Source of the DNA: Limnanthes douglasii subsp. nivea
Taxonomy: Eukaryota; Streptophyta; Magnoliopsida; Brassicales; Limnanthaceae
Reading direction: 5' to 3'
Length of the DNA: 64,000 bases
Assembly: GCA_036936605.1 (NCBI GenBank)
Contig: JAUPFV010000004.1
Coordinates: 87,322,334 to 87,386,333 of the forward strand
The notes below the pieces were generated by a model. That model worked only from the letters and a program-made list of their open reading frames with translations, was not told the DNA's origin and searched no databases. Shown here piece after piece: positions 24,331 to 35,828 of this stretch. Both the position numbers and the translations under genes were made by a program. Positions within the stretch are counted from its first letter, which is position 1. Each line of letters opens with the position of its first letter.

Positions 24331-25719
24331 AGAAAATAATGTGGCATATTCCTTAGCAACCGCTTCGTATTCGTTGACATATCCATGGATTATTACACAT
24401 CAAAGCTCATCGATTATTACAGATTCAGAGCAAGTAATTGGGATGATAGATGAAGACCCTTAAATATCTGTTTGTGAAGAGGAAGATTGGAGACTAGTCA
24501 TCCTCAAGTTTTTGGAAAATGATAAATTACCAATTAATAAATCATTGTCTAAAAAGTACGTTTTAAATCTCATGGGTATATGATCCTTGAGGCATCTTGT
24601 ACAAAAACTCTTAGAGGAAACCTTTGCTCTGATGCTTAAGCAAGAACAAATCATAGATGATACTATGAGAATTGCATGATGGAGAAGAGTCTGCGCATTG
24701 TGGGTACAAAGCTCTAATAAGAATAGTGTTTTTGGCAGAATATTACTGGCCTACGATCTCTTTAGATGCGAAAGAGTTGGTTAAAAGATGTGATATCTGT
24801 CAAAGGTTCGCCAATATAATTCATAAGCCACGAGTTCCCTCGAAAGTATATCAGAGGCATTGTCGTTTAACCGATGGGACATAGATCTTGTGGGTCCTCT
24901 CTCAATGGCTTTTAGGGGGAACAGACAATAATCGTGGCAGTAGATTACTTCGCTAAATGGGTTGAGGCAAAGTCATTAGCAGGAACAAAATCCAAAGATT
25001 TAATCATATTTATCACTTCTAATATTTGTTTCCGTTTTGGAGTTCCCATAAAAATCACTACACATAATGAGGCCTCAATTCGATAACAAAGATTAGAAGA
25101 ATTTTTGTAATTCTCGAGGGATAAAACGGTGTTTTCAGCTCCTTTTCACCCACGAGAAAATGGGCAAGTGGAAGTCACCAACCGGACAATTCTTGATGGG
25201 TTAAATAAAAACTTGGAAGGAAAGGCAGGAAAGTGGCTTGATTATATGCAATAAGTTCTTTGGGCATACCGAACAATGCCTCGAACAGCAACATCAGAAT
25301 CCCTATTTGCATTAGTATATAGGATGGATGCAGTTATACCATCCGAGGAAGGTTTTTCATCTTATCGAGTTATGAAATATTCAGAAGATCTTAATGATGC
25401 AAATAGGTCAAGAAATATATACTTGATTGAAGAAAAAAGAAGACGAGCACAAATAAAGTCGTTGTATTATCAAACACTGATGAGAAGTAGATATGCGTCC
25501 AAGGTTAAACAAAGAGAATTTAACATGGGCGATCAAGTGTTAAGAAAGGTTTTTATTCATACCAAATAAAAGCACTTATGAAAGTTAGGTACTAATTGGG
25601 AAGACCCCTATGAGATAACAGAGAAGGTAAAGCGTGGAACGTATCAGACTAAGGATATAGAAGGAAGAAATCTTAAGCACCCTTGGAATATAAAGCATCT
25701 TATATTATACTTAGAGTGA
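24331..25719 (+). pseudogene. E4 RNase H tail and integrase
   Basis: 24672-24884 has the zinc domain (SAHCGYKALIRIV, CDICQRFANIIHK). The catalytic core at about 24890-25215 is frame-shifted (VDYFAKWVEAKS, then GQVEVTNRTI). 25276-25569 is the C-terminal part (VYRMDAV, MGDQVLRKVFIHTK), ending near 25719 with a WNIKHLILYLE-like end. The core has several shifts and stops. Confidence 0.85.
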
Positions 25720-25723
25720 ATGT

Positions 25724-25725
<2 letters not shown>

Positions 25726-25787
<62 letters not shown>
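25726..25787. repeat. (TA)n microsatellite
   Basis: Pure AT dinucleotide run just after the E4 integrase stop. Confidence 0.97.
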
Positions 25788-25789
<2 letters not shown>

Positions 25790-25798
25790 ATAAAATAT

Positions 25799-25826
25799 TG
25801 GTGGCATACTATTTCCTACCCCGATT
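25799..25826 (+). other. Partial conserved block downstream of integrase (E4)
   Basis: GGTGGCATACTATTTCCTAC matches the first half of the E5 block (GGCATACTCTTTCCTACC). The GGTTTTAATGAGG half is absent. Confidence 0.6.
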
Positions 25827-25867
25827 TATATATATACAAGTTTTTTTCCTTCAAAATTCTTTATAAT

Positions 25868-26060
25868 TTTGGACCTAGAAGGTCTTCTAACAAAAGTTAG
25901 CCTATAACTATTAAATTTTAGACCCATAGGGTTTTCCAACAAAAAGTTGGTCTTAAAGTATAAAATTTTGGACCCACAGGGTCATCCAACAAAAAGTTGG
26001 TCTTAAATTACTAAATTTTGGACCTAAAAGGTTTTCCAACAAAAGTTGGTCTTAATTATT
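25868..26060. repeat. About 54-bp tandem repeat, 3-4 copies, hairpin-rich
   Basis: The unit contains AAATTTTGGACCCACAGGGT and CCAACAAAAAGTTGGTCTTA. CCAAC and GTTGG can pair around AAAAA, and GACCC with GGGTC around ACA. It lies between the convergent ends of integrase and the aORF. Confidence 0.85.
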
Positions 26061-26251
26061 CAAAGTATTGAGGAAGTATAGTTAAAAATCATTACTTCAT
26101 ATATTATGAAAACTTTTATAGACTTGTCTTGATTATTATGAAGACTTTTACAAAAAAATGCCTCGAAGATTATAAGAACTTTAACAAAAATGCCTCGAAG
26201 ATTCTGAGGACTTTAACAAAACTGCCTCGAAGATTTTGAGGACTTTTATAA

Positions 26252-28640
26252 TTACTCAGAATACTTATAAGAGTTACTGTTATCAGATTTTGAATCTTCA
26301 CTATTACTCAACGATATCCTGGGTGGGCAAAATTCGACACGGATATGTTCCCAAAAGCTACCGTAGTTGAGATTTCGGTAGCGCTCATAAATTTCTTGAA
26401 TCAATCCAGATCTAACAGTTGCATCCCTCTCATTTAGCTTGTCTACACACTTAGCACTGTAAGCTTCAACAGCATCGTCTTTTTCCTTTTTAGCCTGAGC
26501 TAAGATAAGATGTTTCTCTTTTACGACCCTTTTAAAATCCTTAAAGCACTTGTTGAAACCATCCATGGCTTGATCATTTCCCTCCTTTTAAGTTGTGATA
26601 AGTTTGTCCTTAGTGGCGTTATGCTCTGCGTAAAGCTCTATTTCGTCTTAACAACATTTTTCGATGAGCATGACATAATTCTCATATGCAACCAGGTTTT
26701 CAATGAGTGCATCGGCTTGTTTTTCAAGGGTTGAGTGTTCTTGTTGGAACTCTTCGATTTTTTATTTGGATGATAAGGGTTCGGATTTGTAACAGATTTT
26801 CCAATCCTTCAGATGTTGCATCTTTTTCCCAATGGTAATAGAGGAATGAAGCATCTTGTGAAGGCGGAGTAAAAACTCATCTTCTCGAGGAATCTCGAAA
26901 GAACTATCCGAGAAGTCAGCCTCAAAAGGAACCGAAGTGGATGAATCAATCGTTTGAGTATCACTTTAAGGCTCTTGAACAACAACAATATTTGGTGGAA
27001 GTTGGGAGGAGTCAGATTCAATGATTATCTGTTCTTGTGAGGTTTTGGTAACATCAACTTCTTTATTTTCTAGGGAGCTAAAAGCCTCGAAAGTTTTTGG
27101 GATCTATTCAAAAATGACCTTCAATTTTCGTTGGCATTTTTTCTTCGGAGGAGCCTCAACTTGGGAAAAAAACTTTATGGACCCATCAGCCTTTGAATTT
27201 TCAGCATCTTCATCATCCCCATGAGTTTCAGCCCCAGAAGTTTCTTTTTCATCCTCATCATCGTTTAAATGACTATTGGACCTGTCTCTCGTCGGAAGAA
27301 AAAACACAATTTCTTTTGCTTCCAATCGGTCCAAGACATCTTGTTGAGAATGAGGAATCATGAGCTCCTCTGAAGATAATCGCTCCAATGGATTCAACCT
27401 CCACAAGCGACTTTTGGAAAGGTTGGTAGGAATAAAACATAATCGAAACCTGTTGTACCAGGCAGCCTTAGCCCACATAAGAAGCTAACTAAAGATAGTT
27501 TTTGCTTTAGGAACGAAATCTACATAGGGCTTGGATAGACCAGTCATTTATGTTTATAATTAAAGAGAGTGTAAAATAATAAAATACAAGAAAAATTCGG
27601 AGAAAAACAAAAGGGAAGCATACCTCTATTTGTCCAGACGAGAGATAGCTTGTGTGGATTATCAGTAGTGGCCTTAGATCATGTCTCCCAAATCTCTGAG
27701 ATGAAAATGAAGTGTTTCTTCGATTTCTTGCCTCCCTCAAGTAGATCATTAACTACTTTATGGCCCCATCCGAAGGTCAAAAATAAAAAGGGAAGTATGG
27801 GTTCTTTGCCAAACTTGAGAGACCAACTAATTCTTCTAAGGAAAAAGCTCACCTCTGAAATTCTAGAGGCTATGACGCAGGTTATAAGATTAAACCACAT
27901 GTTGGGACCGGCATGTGTGGGACAAAGATCGATCATCAAAAAGTACTCCAAGAAGAATGAGTCCAGGGGAGAGCACAACCCCCAATTTATCAGTTTTGTG
28001 TAAACAATCTACTCATTGTCCCTCACTGATAGCGGGGTATCTCCGGCAGTTGAAAAACGAATGGAAATTGAAGAATGAATTCCCCATTGAACTCTTAGTT
28101 TGGCCTCTTCGAATGAGTCGTAGTATTTATAATACACTTTATGCAAAGGCATTAAGTTTTTATTATCAACCGTTTTAAGGTTATCCCCCACTAAAACATT
28201 GATTTCCGGGAAGCAATGTAATATCTTCTTTTGATTTAGATTTTTTCTTTAGAGGATAATTCTTTTCCTCAGATTGAGAAGCAGCATCAATATTTTTCTT
28301 AGGAAGGCATGTAGTGGTAATCCTCTCTTCAATAGCTTGAGAAGTGGTGGCGGTTGGTTTCTCCTCGGCAAATGAGACTATCCTCCCATCGGAAATCGTT
28401 GTTTTTTTTCCTCAACATTAGGATGAACAGGGGAGACATTAGATCTAATTTCTGGATTTATTCAAGTGGTTTCTTCACCATCCGAGTGACATCAGTTCTT
28501 TTAAACTTGAGTGGGGGTATCTCTGGCATTGGCCTTGGAGTTCCTTTTGGAGTAGTAGATGGTGTAGAAGGAATTTCTGAAGGGGATCCCTTAGAACGTT
28601 TGGAGTGTTTATGTCTGTTCTATTTGTGATTCCTTTTTAT
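26252..28640 (-). pseudogene. E4 antisense ORF
   Basis: Minus-strand pieces in aORF order. N-terminal Ser/Thr/Pro-rich part 28640-28430. 28191-28009 (GVQWGIHSSIS-type frame). 27978-27679, the conserved domain (LMIDLCPTHAGPNMWFNLI, then HFIFISEIWE). 27478-27104 (MWAKAAWYNRFRLCFIPTNL, with acidic stretches). 27021-26252, coiled-coil and C-terminal part (KRVVKEKHLILAQAKKEKDD, YRNLNYGSFWEHI) with an acidic tail. The sequence 27507-27678 between the domain and the next piece is where the E1 intron falls. Broken by several stops. Confidence 0.75.
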
Positions 28641-28937
28641 TTTCAAAGTTGATCATTTTGAATGTTTATCTTTTCCTATGTTTATAGAGTCACTCTTGTA
28701 AATTGTTAAACAAAAGTGATTGGAGAGCTGAGAGCAGATATTCGAAGGGATAATTGCTGCTAAATTCTCTAGGGGTGGCCAGGTATTGTAATATAAACTA
28801 ACTGGGGTTGGGGCTCTGGTTCGACGTATGAATCGGCAGCTCTCCTTTCTTTGAATTTTTTACTGATGGTTAACCACTCTAGTATGCGAAAATCCTTCAG
28901 CATAAACTATTTCTCTCGGTAGAATAAATTCTTTAGA

Positions 28938-28941
<4 letters not shown>

Positions 28942-28989
<48 letters not shown>
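28942..28989. repeat. (TA)n microsatellite
   Basis: AT dinucleotide run upstream of the E4 aORF start. Confidence 0.95.
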
Positions 28990-28990
<1 letters not shown>

Positions 28991-29625
28991 ATATTTATAG
29001 GATATGAGTGAACTTTAAAGGTTAACAAGGACTAGAGTGGTGATGAGTTGTTTACCTAGGGGGAGATTATCCAAAATAGGGGAAATAAGTGCCTAGAGAT
29101 GTGTTACGATGCCCCTAGTCTAGCTCGTGTAAAAAACAAGAACATGCAAGGGGTATCCCAATCGATATTTGGCAAGGGGAAGTGTTTTCATTGGTGATGT
29201 CATAAAAATTCATGACGTCACGAGCATGAAATATTTGAGAAAATGTTTGGTACCGATATCGAAAGAACTAACAAAATTCCAAAGCCTTTAGTATGAACAG
29301 ACAAAACAAAGCACAAAGAAAATTCAAGTATAGTGTTTTGGATAAAATTTGAGGAAAAATTTAATCGTTCGAAAATTTGAAGAAGATTCATGTACTTAAA
29401 ACTTCGAGGAAGATTTTTGGGCTAAAAACTTCGTAGAAGATTTATGGTCATGAAACGGTCGACAAAATCCGACGAGGATCAATACGTGAAATTCGGTGAT
29501 AAGTCATTCGAGGAAGGGTTTCTCACTTGACAAGTTAACAGTTAAAGCACTAATTTATTAAATAAAGACAAGAATGATTATACAACAGTCCTTGTTCGAA
29601 CATTTTCACAAGGACCGGGGGCTAC
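28990..29625. other. E4 noncoding segment before the 3' LTR
   Basis: No reading frame supported. It contains short TCGAGGAAGATTT-like words at 29340-29520 and ends in the polypurine-type CCGGGGGCTAC that abuts the LTR. By position it would include the aORF promoter. Confidence 0.55.
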
Positions 29626-29985
29626 TTATGAGCGAAGAATAAATCAACAAGAAGATCTTAGAAAATTCGGGGTGTAATTTGTTAATAAAGAAAGTCTCTT
29701 AGGAGAAATTGATAATTATATAATCTAAAATGACTAATTTATAGCAAACAATAAACTTGACGACATGACCATAATTACTGAGTTGTTAAACACGTGGGGG
29801 CCGAATAAATGTACTATAAACGCATCACACCCATTCTGAGGAAAGGGTGATTAATTAATGATAACACAATTATTGCTCTCTACTTTTTCTCTCTAAAATA
29901 TTTATTAAGTAATTTAAATCACGAATTAAGTCCTCTAAATATTGTTTTACTCTAACATCTCCTCCAAATATTTCTGGAACTATCA
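29626..29985 (+). repeat. E4 3' LTR
   Basis: Begins TTATGAGCGAAGAATAAATC, aligned with TGATCAGGGAAG of the 5' copy, so one terminal base has mutated. Ends CTGGAACTATCA, followed by TSD ACATT. Confidence 0.93.
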
Positions 29986-29990
29986 ACATT

Positions 29991-31449
29991 ATCAGCTAAT
30001 TCTCAAGGAAGAAACCCTCGCTTAAAAGGATCTATAGCCACTTCTTCAAAGCAATCATTCAAGTCATTCTTAGTGTGAACATAGTATTTAGTATAATCCT
30101 TTAAACTTTACCCAATTAGCTAACGACATTGAATTATTTGTCTTTATTTCCTTGTAGTTATTTTCTTCCCACAAGATGTCTTCAAAAACCAATCCAAAAC
30201 ATATTAAATTCCTGATAGATCCTTGCAGAAGCCGATTATACCATTTCAAAGCGTTTCCCTTGAATGTTTGGGAAAATCCTACATAACAATTTATCACCAT
30301 TATCGTTATCATCATAAAGTTCTTGAACTACTCGATGTGGTTGTCTGAATCTTTACTCCTATCAAATTTCTCCATTTTGGAGATACCAAACCGTCTTGGA
30401 AAATGCCCCCAAGGAGGTAGCCGAGTTGGTTGAGTATGGTATGCTTGTGATCAAAGGTCATGAGTTCGAGTCCCTCTACATACACTTTCTCGGCTGAGCT
30501 TGTCACCTTGTGTGGTTTACCTTCTGGCGTTGGTTTGCAGGCTATCGCGTCAGACTGAGGGTTTACCCTGTGCGCACTCATTGCACTCTGAGTAGCGGCT
30601 GCGGGTTCCCTCCGGAAAAAAAACCGTCTTGGAAAATAGCCAGAGATAATTTATGGAGAGAGAAATCTATCTCTAATTATCTCCCTCACTATATTGTTCA
30701 CCCTAGTTAATTGTCGCAAAAAAAACATGTTCAGATTGTACATAAAATTAATCATTCACTTGATAGTCAACATTTTGGTTTATCGAACCTTCTATATTTC
30801 CCTTAATTTTTGTCCTTTTTTTTCTTATTTTATGTCCTTATTTACCTCAGGAAGTGTGTTGTTTGCTAGACCTTTGATTGTGGTTCGAATTTTTCTTCGA
30901 ATAATGCTTATCACCATGATTTTTTTTCTTTTTATGGTGGTAATCACTATTCAGAGAGGACAAAGACTCATTAGACACACACACATAATCTTTGCTAGAC
31001 TCTGAATGACTATAGTGATTCCTTGTCTTATGCTCCCTTTTTTAGGAATGATGGATTTTACACGACGGACCTCTTTAATATTTTTCTTCACTGTGTTGAG
31101 CACCTGAGTCTACAAATTCTTTATCAGATCCCTCTTATCTCTTTATTTTTTGAAATTTAATTCGGACTTTACTATGATGGGTTATTAGTGCTTATGTTTT
31201 GGATCTTAATACCTCGATATCCCCTCGCAACTAGTAACTCTCTTCTTGCATGAGCAACCGTTCCTATTTTTCATCATTTATTTGTGGTATTTGACCAGAC
31301 CTATCTCTGATCATGACTTTCTCGGTCGCCTGGGCATGATCCACTTGTATTTAAAATTCCATCCTTCAGTATATTCTGAATTCAAGCTTAGACACCTAAG
31401 GTTTTGGATATTGTTATTTAGGCACCTCTGTAGACTCCCAATGTGGGCG
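29991..31449 (-). pseudogene. E3 gag, right side of the E4 insertion
   Basis: Gag resumes immediately after the E4 target-site duplication. 30315-30088 has FSQTFKGNALKWYNRLLQGS. The DKFDGT equivalent straddles the SINE at 30405-30620. The N-terminal part runs to the primer site. Decayed. Confidence 0.8.
30405..30620 (+). mobile_element. tRNA-headed SINE with 17-bp target-site duplication
   Basis: The body is 216 bp. Its 5' part contains an RNA polymerase III box A-like TAGCCGAGTTGGTTGAG (about 30418) and a box B-like GAGTTCGAGTCCC (about 30462), spaced as in tRNA genes. The tail ends in a short A run. It is flanked by a perfect direct repeat, AAACCGTCTTGGAAAAT (30388-30404 and 30621-30637), which is E3 gag sequence duplicated on insertion. 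I do not assign a named family. Confidence 0.93.
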
Positions 31450-31452
31450 TCA
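31433..31452 (-). other. E3 primer binding site
   Basis: Minus strand TGACGCCCACATTGGGAG adjoins the 5' LTR end. It resembles the TGGCGACCACAGTGGGAG sites of E5 and E6. Confidence 0.65.
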
Positions 31453-31788
31453 TTGATAGTGTTAAATATTTTTGGAGGGATTTTAAGTAATAACAGAATA
31501 AATAATTGAATTTTAGATGATTTGTAGAGAGAGAATTGAGCTGTTTAGAAAATGTTTTAGAGAGAGACACTCTGACATGTTTGGTAAGAAGCAAAAGAAT
31601 CTTCATATCTCATTAAATGCTCTCAAGGTATATTTATAGCAAAATAGATACAATGGGCTTCTATAATCTATGGACCCATTTTGGTAACCCAACCCATGTA
31701 TAACCAAAGCCGATTATTATGTAAAATACCTCTAATTATTACACTTTATATCTATTTTGTCTGATTTTCCCTTCAGATGATTCGGTCA
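31453..31788 (-). repeat. E3 5' LTR (right copy)
   Basis: Matches 13517-13894. Followed by TCATT, the target-site duplication seen at 13512-13516. Confidence 0.85.
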
Positions 31789-31793
31789 TCATT

Positions 31794-33060
31794 AATTCGT
31801 ATGAACTTTCTCCAGCATAATCTCTCTAATTTTAAGAATACTTCTTATAAAATTAATTTTGACATCAATGTGTTTAGTTTTTTCATGAAGATTCTAATTA
31901 TTTGGAAAATATATTGTAGTTTGGTTATTAGAGGGAACCATCAGAACTTCCTGTTGAAACCAAAGTTCCCTTAACATTTTTCTTAACCACATATACGCAT
32001 TTGTTGATTCAGTAACAATAATATATTCAGCTTTCGTAGAGGATAATGCTATTATAGTTTGAAGACTCACTTTCCAACTTAAAACACTACCAAACAACAT
32101 AAACACATATCCAGTCAAAGACTCCCTAGTATTCAGACAACCAACATAATTATCATAAATAAAATCCTTAGCACGTTTAAATCTCAAACCAGCCTCTTCA
32201 GACATCAGTACCAAACTTTTGGATCTTTTCCCCATAACCCACTTAAGATCCTGATAATATTCCATGGATGGCCTTGGTATAAATTTTATCACCACCCTAG
32301 AAGCATAAGCTAAACTAGGTCTACTATAGACCATGGAATATATAATACTTTCCACAATAATTGGAAAATGAAATTTATTTTATTTTTTGTATCTCTGCGT
32401 CTTTATCATCAACTTCTAAATATGTTAGTTTAAAATGTTAACCAATAAGACAGGTGACTAGATTTTTCTTTGTAATACCAAACATGTCAAGCACCTTTCT
32501 TAGATAACCTTCTTGTTATAGAAACAAATCCTTTGTATATCCCTAGTTATCTTTATCTCAAGAATATTTTTGGTTGAGCCCATGTCTTTTATTTGAAACC
32601 TCCTCTTTAACTTTTCTTTCAGGGACATAATTTAGGTCTTGTATTTTCTAGTAATCAAGTTATCATCTACACACAACAGTAGATATATATCAGCGGAACT
32701 AGATTTCTTCATATACACAAAAACATCATAATTATTTCTTCCAAAACCAATATTGACCATGAAATCATCAAAACTATTTATACCACTTCCTAGGATATTT
32801 TTTCAGACCATAAAATGCTTTATTCAAGAGACATACTTGATAACTCATATCTTTATTTTACAAATTTGTCTTCTTGATGTCTATCTAGTCTAACTTCATA
32901 TCAAACTTAGCGCTCATTGCAAATAAAATCCTTACTAAACTATGCTTCAACACATGATAGAAAATCGCATTATAATCCACACCCTCTTGTTGAGTGAACC
33001 CTATGGCAACCAAAGTGGCCTTGTACCCAGCCTTTTCAATCCTATAGTTTATTTCTTCCT
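31794..33060 (-). pseudogene. E2 copia reverse transcriptase and RNase H
   Basis: 32355-31894 carries the copia RNase H signature: SLTGYVFMLFGSVLSWKVSL and ALSSTKAEYI, then WLRKMLREL. The RT catalytic CVDDN motif (copia YVDD) lies at about 32660-32680, with LLLCVDDNLI context. The upstream RT reads in several frames to about 33060. Stops and shifts throughout. It ends at the E3 target site, from which the last pol codons continue at 13511. Confidence 0.85.
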
Positions 33061-33478
33061 TTTGAAAATCTACTTATCATCAACCAGGATCTAAATTTCA
33101 AGTTTTTCTACAAAATCTCATATGTTGTTTTTATGAAGAGAAGTTATTTCATTTTTCATAACAACAATCCACTTAGCTTGATCCTTACTTTGTATTACCT
33201 TCCTGAAGTTCTCAAGCTCTGATTGAATATCATTATTTGTCGCAACCAATATAAAAGTTGTTAGTTCAAAATATATGAACCTTTGAAAAGTTATGATGAC
33301 ACGTTTGGTCTTGTCCCTTGCTATATTATAACCATGTTGAGCTTGGTTACCTTCCTGATCAATACACTCTTCTTGTCATGGTGTATTAGTTAGCTTATTT
33401 CTTCTTGAGCCACAAACACGTTCTGATCCAGGTGAATCCACCTCGATCGTAAGTATATCATTTTCATCAGTTTGGGCT

Positions 33479-34100
33479 TCAAATTTTACCATTCATACCA
33501 GGATACTCATTCTCATTTACATTCATGCTGATCATGCATTTCTTATAACCTGCTTTGAGGCACCAGAACTTGTAATTCTTAACACCTTCGGGATACCCTA
33601 TGAATAAGATCTTCAGGGTTCTTGGTTGCACCTTGTCTTGTATGATGTGTGCATATAATACACAATCAAATACTCTCATATTTGATTAGTTCGATGCCTT
33701 CTCATACCATATTGCTTGTGGAGTCTTCAAGTCAATTGTAGTTAGACGGATATTGTTTTATGAGATAACATGCACTCATTATTAGTTTGCTTAAAACTAC
33801 ATCTAGAGCTTAGCAGTTAGTAATATTTACCTCGCTCTCTCAACAATGATTATGTTTATTCTTTCAGCTAGGTAATTCTAATGTGGAGTGTTTCGTATAG
33901 TTTTATGTCGAGTTATTCTTGTAGCTTTACAATAATCAGTAAATTCATTTGCACAAAATTCAAGACCATTGTCAGACCTGAACATTTTTACTTCTATAAA
34001 AAAATTGTTTTTATAACCATAATCCTCTGTTGCTTGAATTTATCAAAAGTCTCTCATTTTGAATTAAATCTATAGCTTCATTGAGTAATCATTAATAACT

Positions 34101-34146
<46 letters not shown>

Positions 34147-34300
34147 CTCTATGTGGCGGAACCCTTGTAGGCCCCTTGAGATAAGTATTAATATAGTTAA
34201 AGGTTCTTCTTGTTTTATGTTTTGATCTTACAAACTTGACTGTGCTACTTTTTCCATACACACAAGATTGACAAAATTGCAAGCTATCCTTTTGTCTTTT
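33479..34300 (-). pseudogene. E2 copia integrase
   Basis: 34282-34070 has FCQSCVYGKSSTVKF, the second half of the HHCC zinc domain and what follows it, then INDYS before the core. 33679-33479 has RVFDCVLYAH, LKILFIGYPEGVKNYKFWC, the conserved copia integrase C-terminus. A TA microsatellite at 34105-34141 has expanded inside the frame and replaced part of it with an Ile-Tyr run. Disabled. Confidence 0.85.
34105..34141. repeat. (TA)n microsatellite inside copia integrase
   Basis: TA repeat of about 37 bases within the E2 integrase coding remnant. Confidence 0.95.
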
Positions 34301-34382
34301 CCAAACAGTCCTTGTTTATGAAACTTCAACAATCATTTATCACTCACATAACCCAATACCATATTATATAGGGTTGTACCAT

Positions 34383-35620
34383 CTACTGGTCCCTCAACAA
34401 GCTAGTCATTGTCCCTATCACATTATCCTCGATCAAGGAATAAAGTTCATTTGATAATTTCCCCTTCATTAAAGTCATTGAACCTCTAACAATTTTTATG
34501 TAACCATTTTCAAATTTGATTAAATAACCTAAATTGTATAACATTCCATGGGAGATTAGATTTATTCTCATATTAGAAACATACCTTATATTTGTCCCAG
34601 GCTGATCACAACCATCAATTATTCAGACTTTCACATATTTAATTTCAGCTTTCGTGCAAGCCTTGTTATTTTCAAGTACCAAAATGCCTTCATTATTTTA
34701 TTCAAATGAGTGAAAACTTGTATGGAAAGAAAATCTGAAATTAAGAATCCACTCTTTATAGAATTCATTGGAAGGGTGCATCGAAACTTTTGTAGAGTCA
34801 TGTCTTTCGGATGTCACAGAAACACCCCCTTGATCTAAGTTGCAATTACATTGATTTCTCATTTGTTTCGGATATTCTTTTCTGAAATGACCCAAGTTTT
34901 TGCAGTGGTGGCATCTTATCTTGGACTTACCAAACTTATTTGATGACTTTGATCAACAATTTCTTCTAACCTTCTTGTTATCTTTTCTTTTTTAGCTCCT
35001 TCTAATGTTAAAATATTTATAGTAACTTCCTGAAATCCCAGTATTTTTACACTGCATGAGTTCCAACTCCTTGGACCTTATTGCAGGTTCTAACATATCC
35101 ATCGACACCGTTTTCTTGTTGTATCGGATGGTATCCTTTAATTGTCCATATACATAGAGTAATGAGTTCAAAAATATCACTACATTATCATCATTAATGA
35201 TTTACTCACCAATGTTCACCAAATTTATCACTATTTAAAAGAAGTCATAAATGTTCTTAACAAGATTTGTGTCCTCTTGCATGTTGAAACCAAAGAACTT
35301 CACATTTAAATAGATTCGATTTAGCAAGAAGTTTGTCATGTACAAGCTCTACCGTTGTTCCAGACTTCAACTGTTGAATTTTATTTTCGGATTTATTTCA
35401 ACATATTATCACTCAGATGCATAATGATTGTGTTGTATGTAGTTTCAAGCATTTATTTTTTTCAGTCTCACACAACTTTTCAGGAAACTTAGTCTCCCTA
35501 ACAAGGGCTGGAGGCACCTTTTTTGAACCATGACTGCTTACTTTCGTTGTCACCAGATTAAAAAATCTTATTTTAGGTTTACGATGAAACCTAGAAATCG
35601 ATCACTGATCCATTTTGAGT
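34383..35620 (-). pseudogene. E2 copia gag and protease-integrase linker
   Basis: 34571-34383 (NLISHGMLYNLGYLIKFENG) is the segment between protease and integrase. Around 34900-34870 is a gag zinc knuckle (CHHC-NLGHFRKEYPKQ) whose last cysteine has changed to tyrosine. The gag body lies upstream, with a start-like ATG near 35613. Decayed. Confidence 0.75.
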
Positions 35621-35814
35621 ACCTCTACAAGATAGACCTCAACAGCAAACTGAAGAGTAACGGTAGCAAGTGATTGAGTTCAGTAGTTCCTCATATAAAA
35701 TTATTGACTCTAGAGATATAGCAATATGGAGAAGACAAAATTGTTTCAAGCACCGACGGAACCAAAAGCGCCCCTTGTTTCACATCTCAACTTCAAGAAC
35801 CACTTCATAACCAA

Positions 35815-35827
35815 GCGTTGATACTAA
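35815..35827 (-). other. E2 copia primer binding site (decayed)
   Basis: Minus strand TAGTATCAACGC next to the LTR end. This is the initiator-Met type TGGTATCAGAGC with a few mutations. Confidence 0.65.
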
Positions 35828-35828
35828 T

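Larger units (their letters stand above)
20528..29985 (+). mobile_element. E4: Ty3/gypsy Tat-lineage element nested in E3
   Basis: LTRs at 20528-20905 and 29626-29985. Perfect target-site duplication ACATT at 20523-20527 and 29986-29990. Gag-pol reads on the plus strand, opposite to its host E3. A purine/G tract ending CCGGGGGCTAC precedes the 3' LTR. The aORF reads on the minus strand (26252-28640). The region between RT and integrase is deleted and coding is broken throughout. Confidence 0.93.
13517..31788 (-). mobile_element. E3: Ty3/gypsy Tat-lineage element nested in E2 and itself split by E4
   Basis: LTRs at about 13517-13894 and 31453-31788. Target-site duplication TCATT at 13512-13516 and 31789-31793. 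The order from the left is LTR, degenerate aORF (plus strand), tandem repeats, conserved block, integrase, RNase H, RT, protease, gag (minus strand), primer site, LTR. E4 lies inside the gag region at 20528-29985 and a SINE lies in gag at 30405-30620. All coding parts are strongly decayed. Confidence 0.9.

Noticed and set aside
30418..30480. A tRNA gene
   Set aside because: Box A and B-like sequences are present, but the stretch does not fold as a full cloverleaf by eye, and it heads a 216-bp body with an A tail and a 17-bp TSD. It is a SINE.
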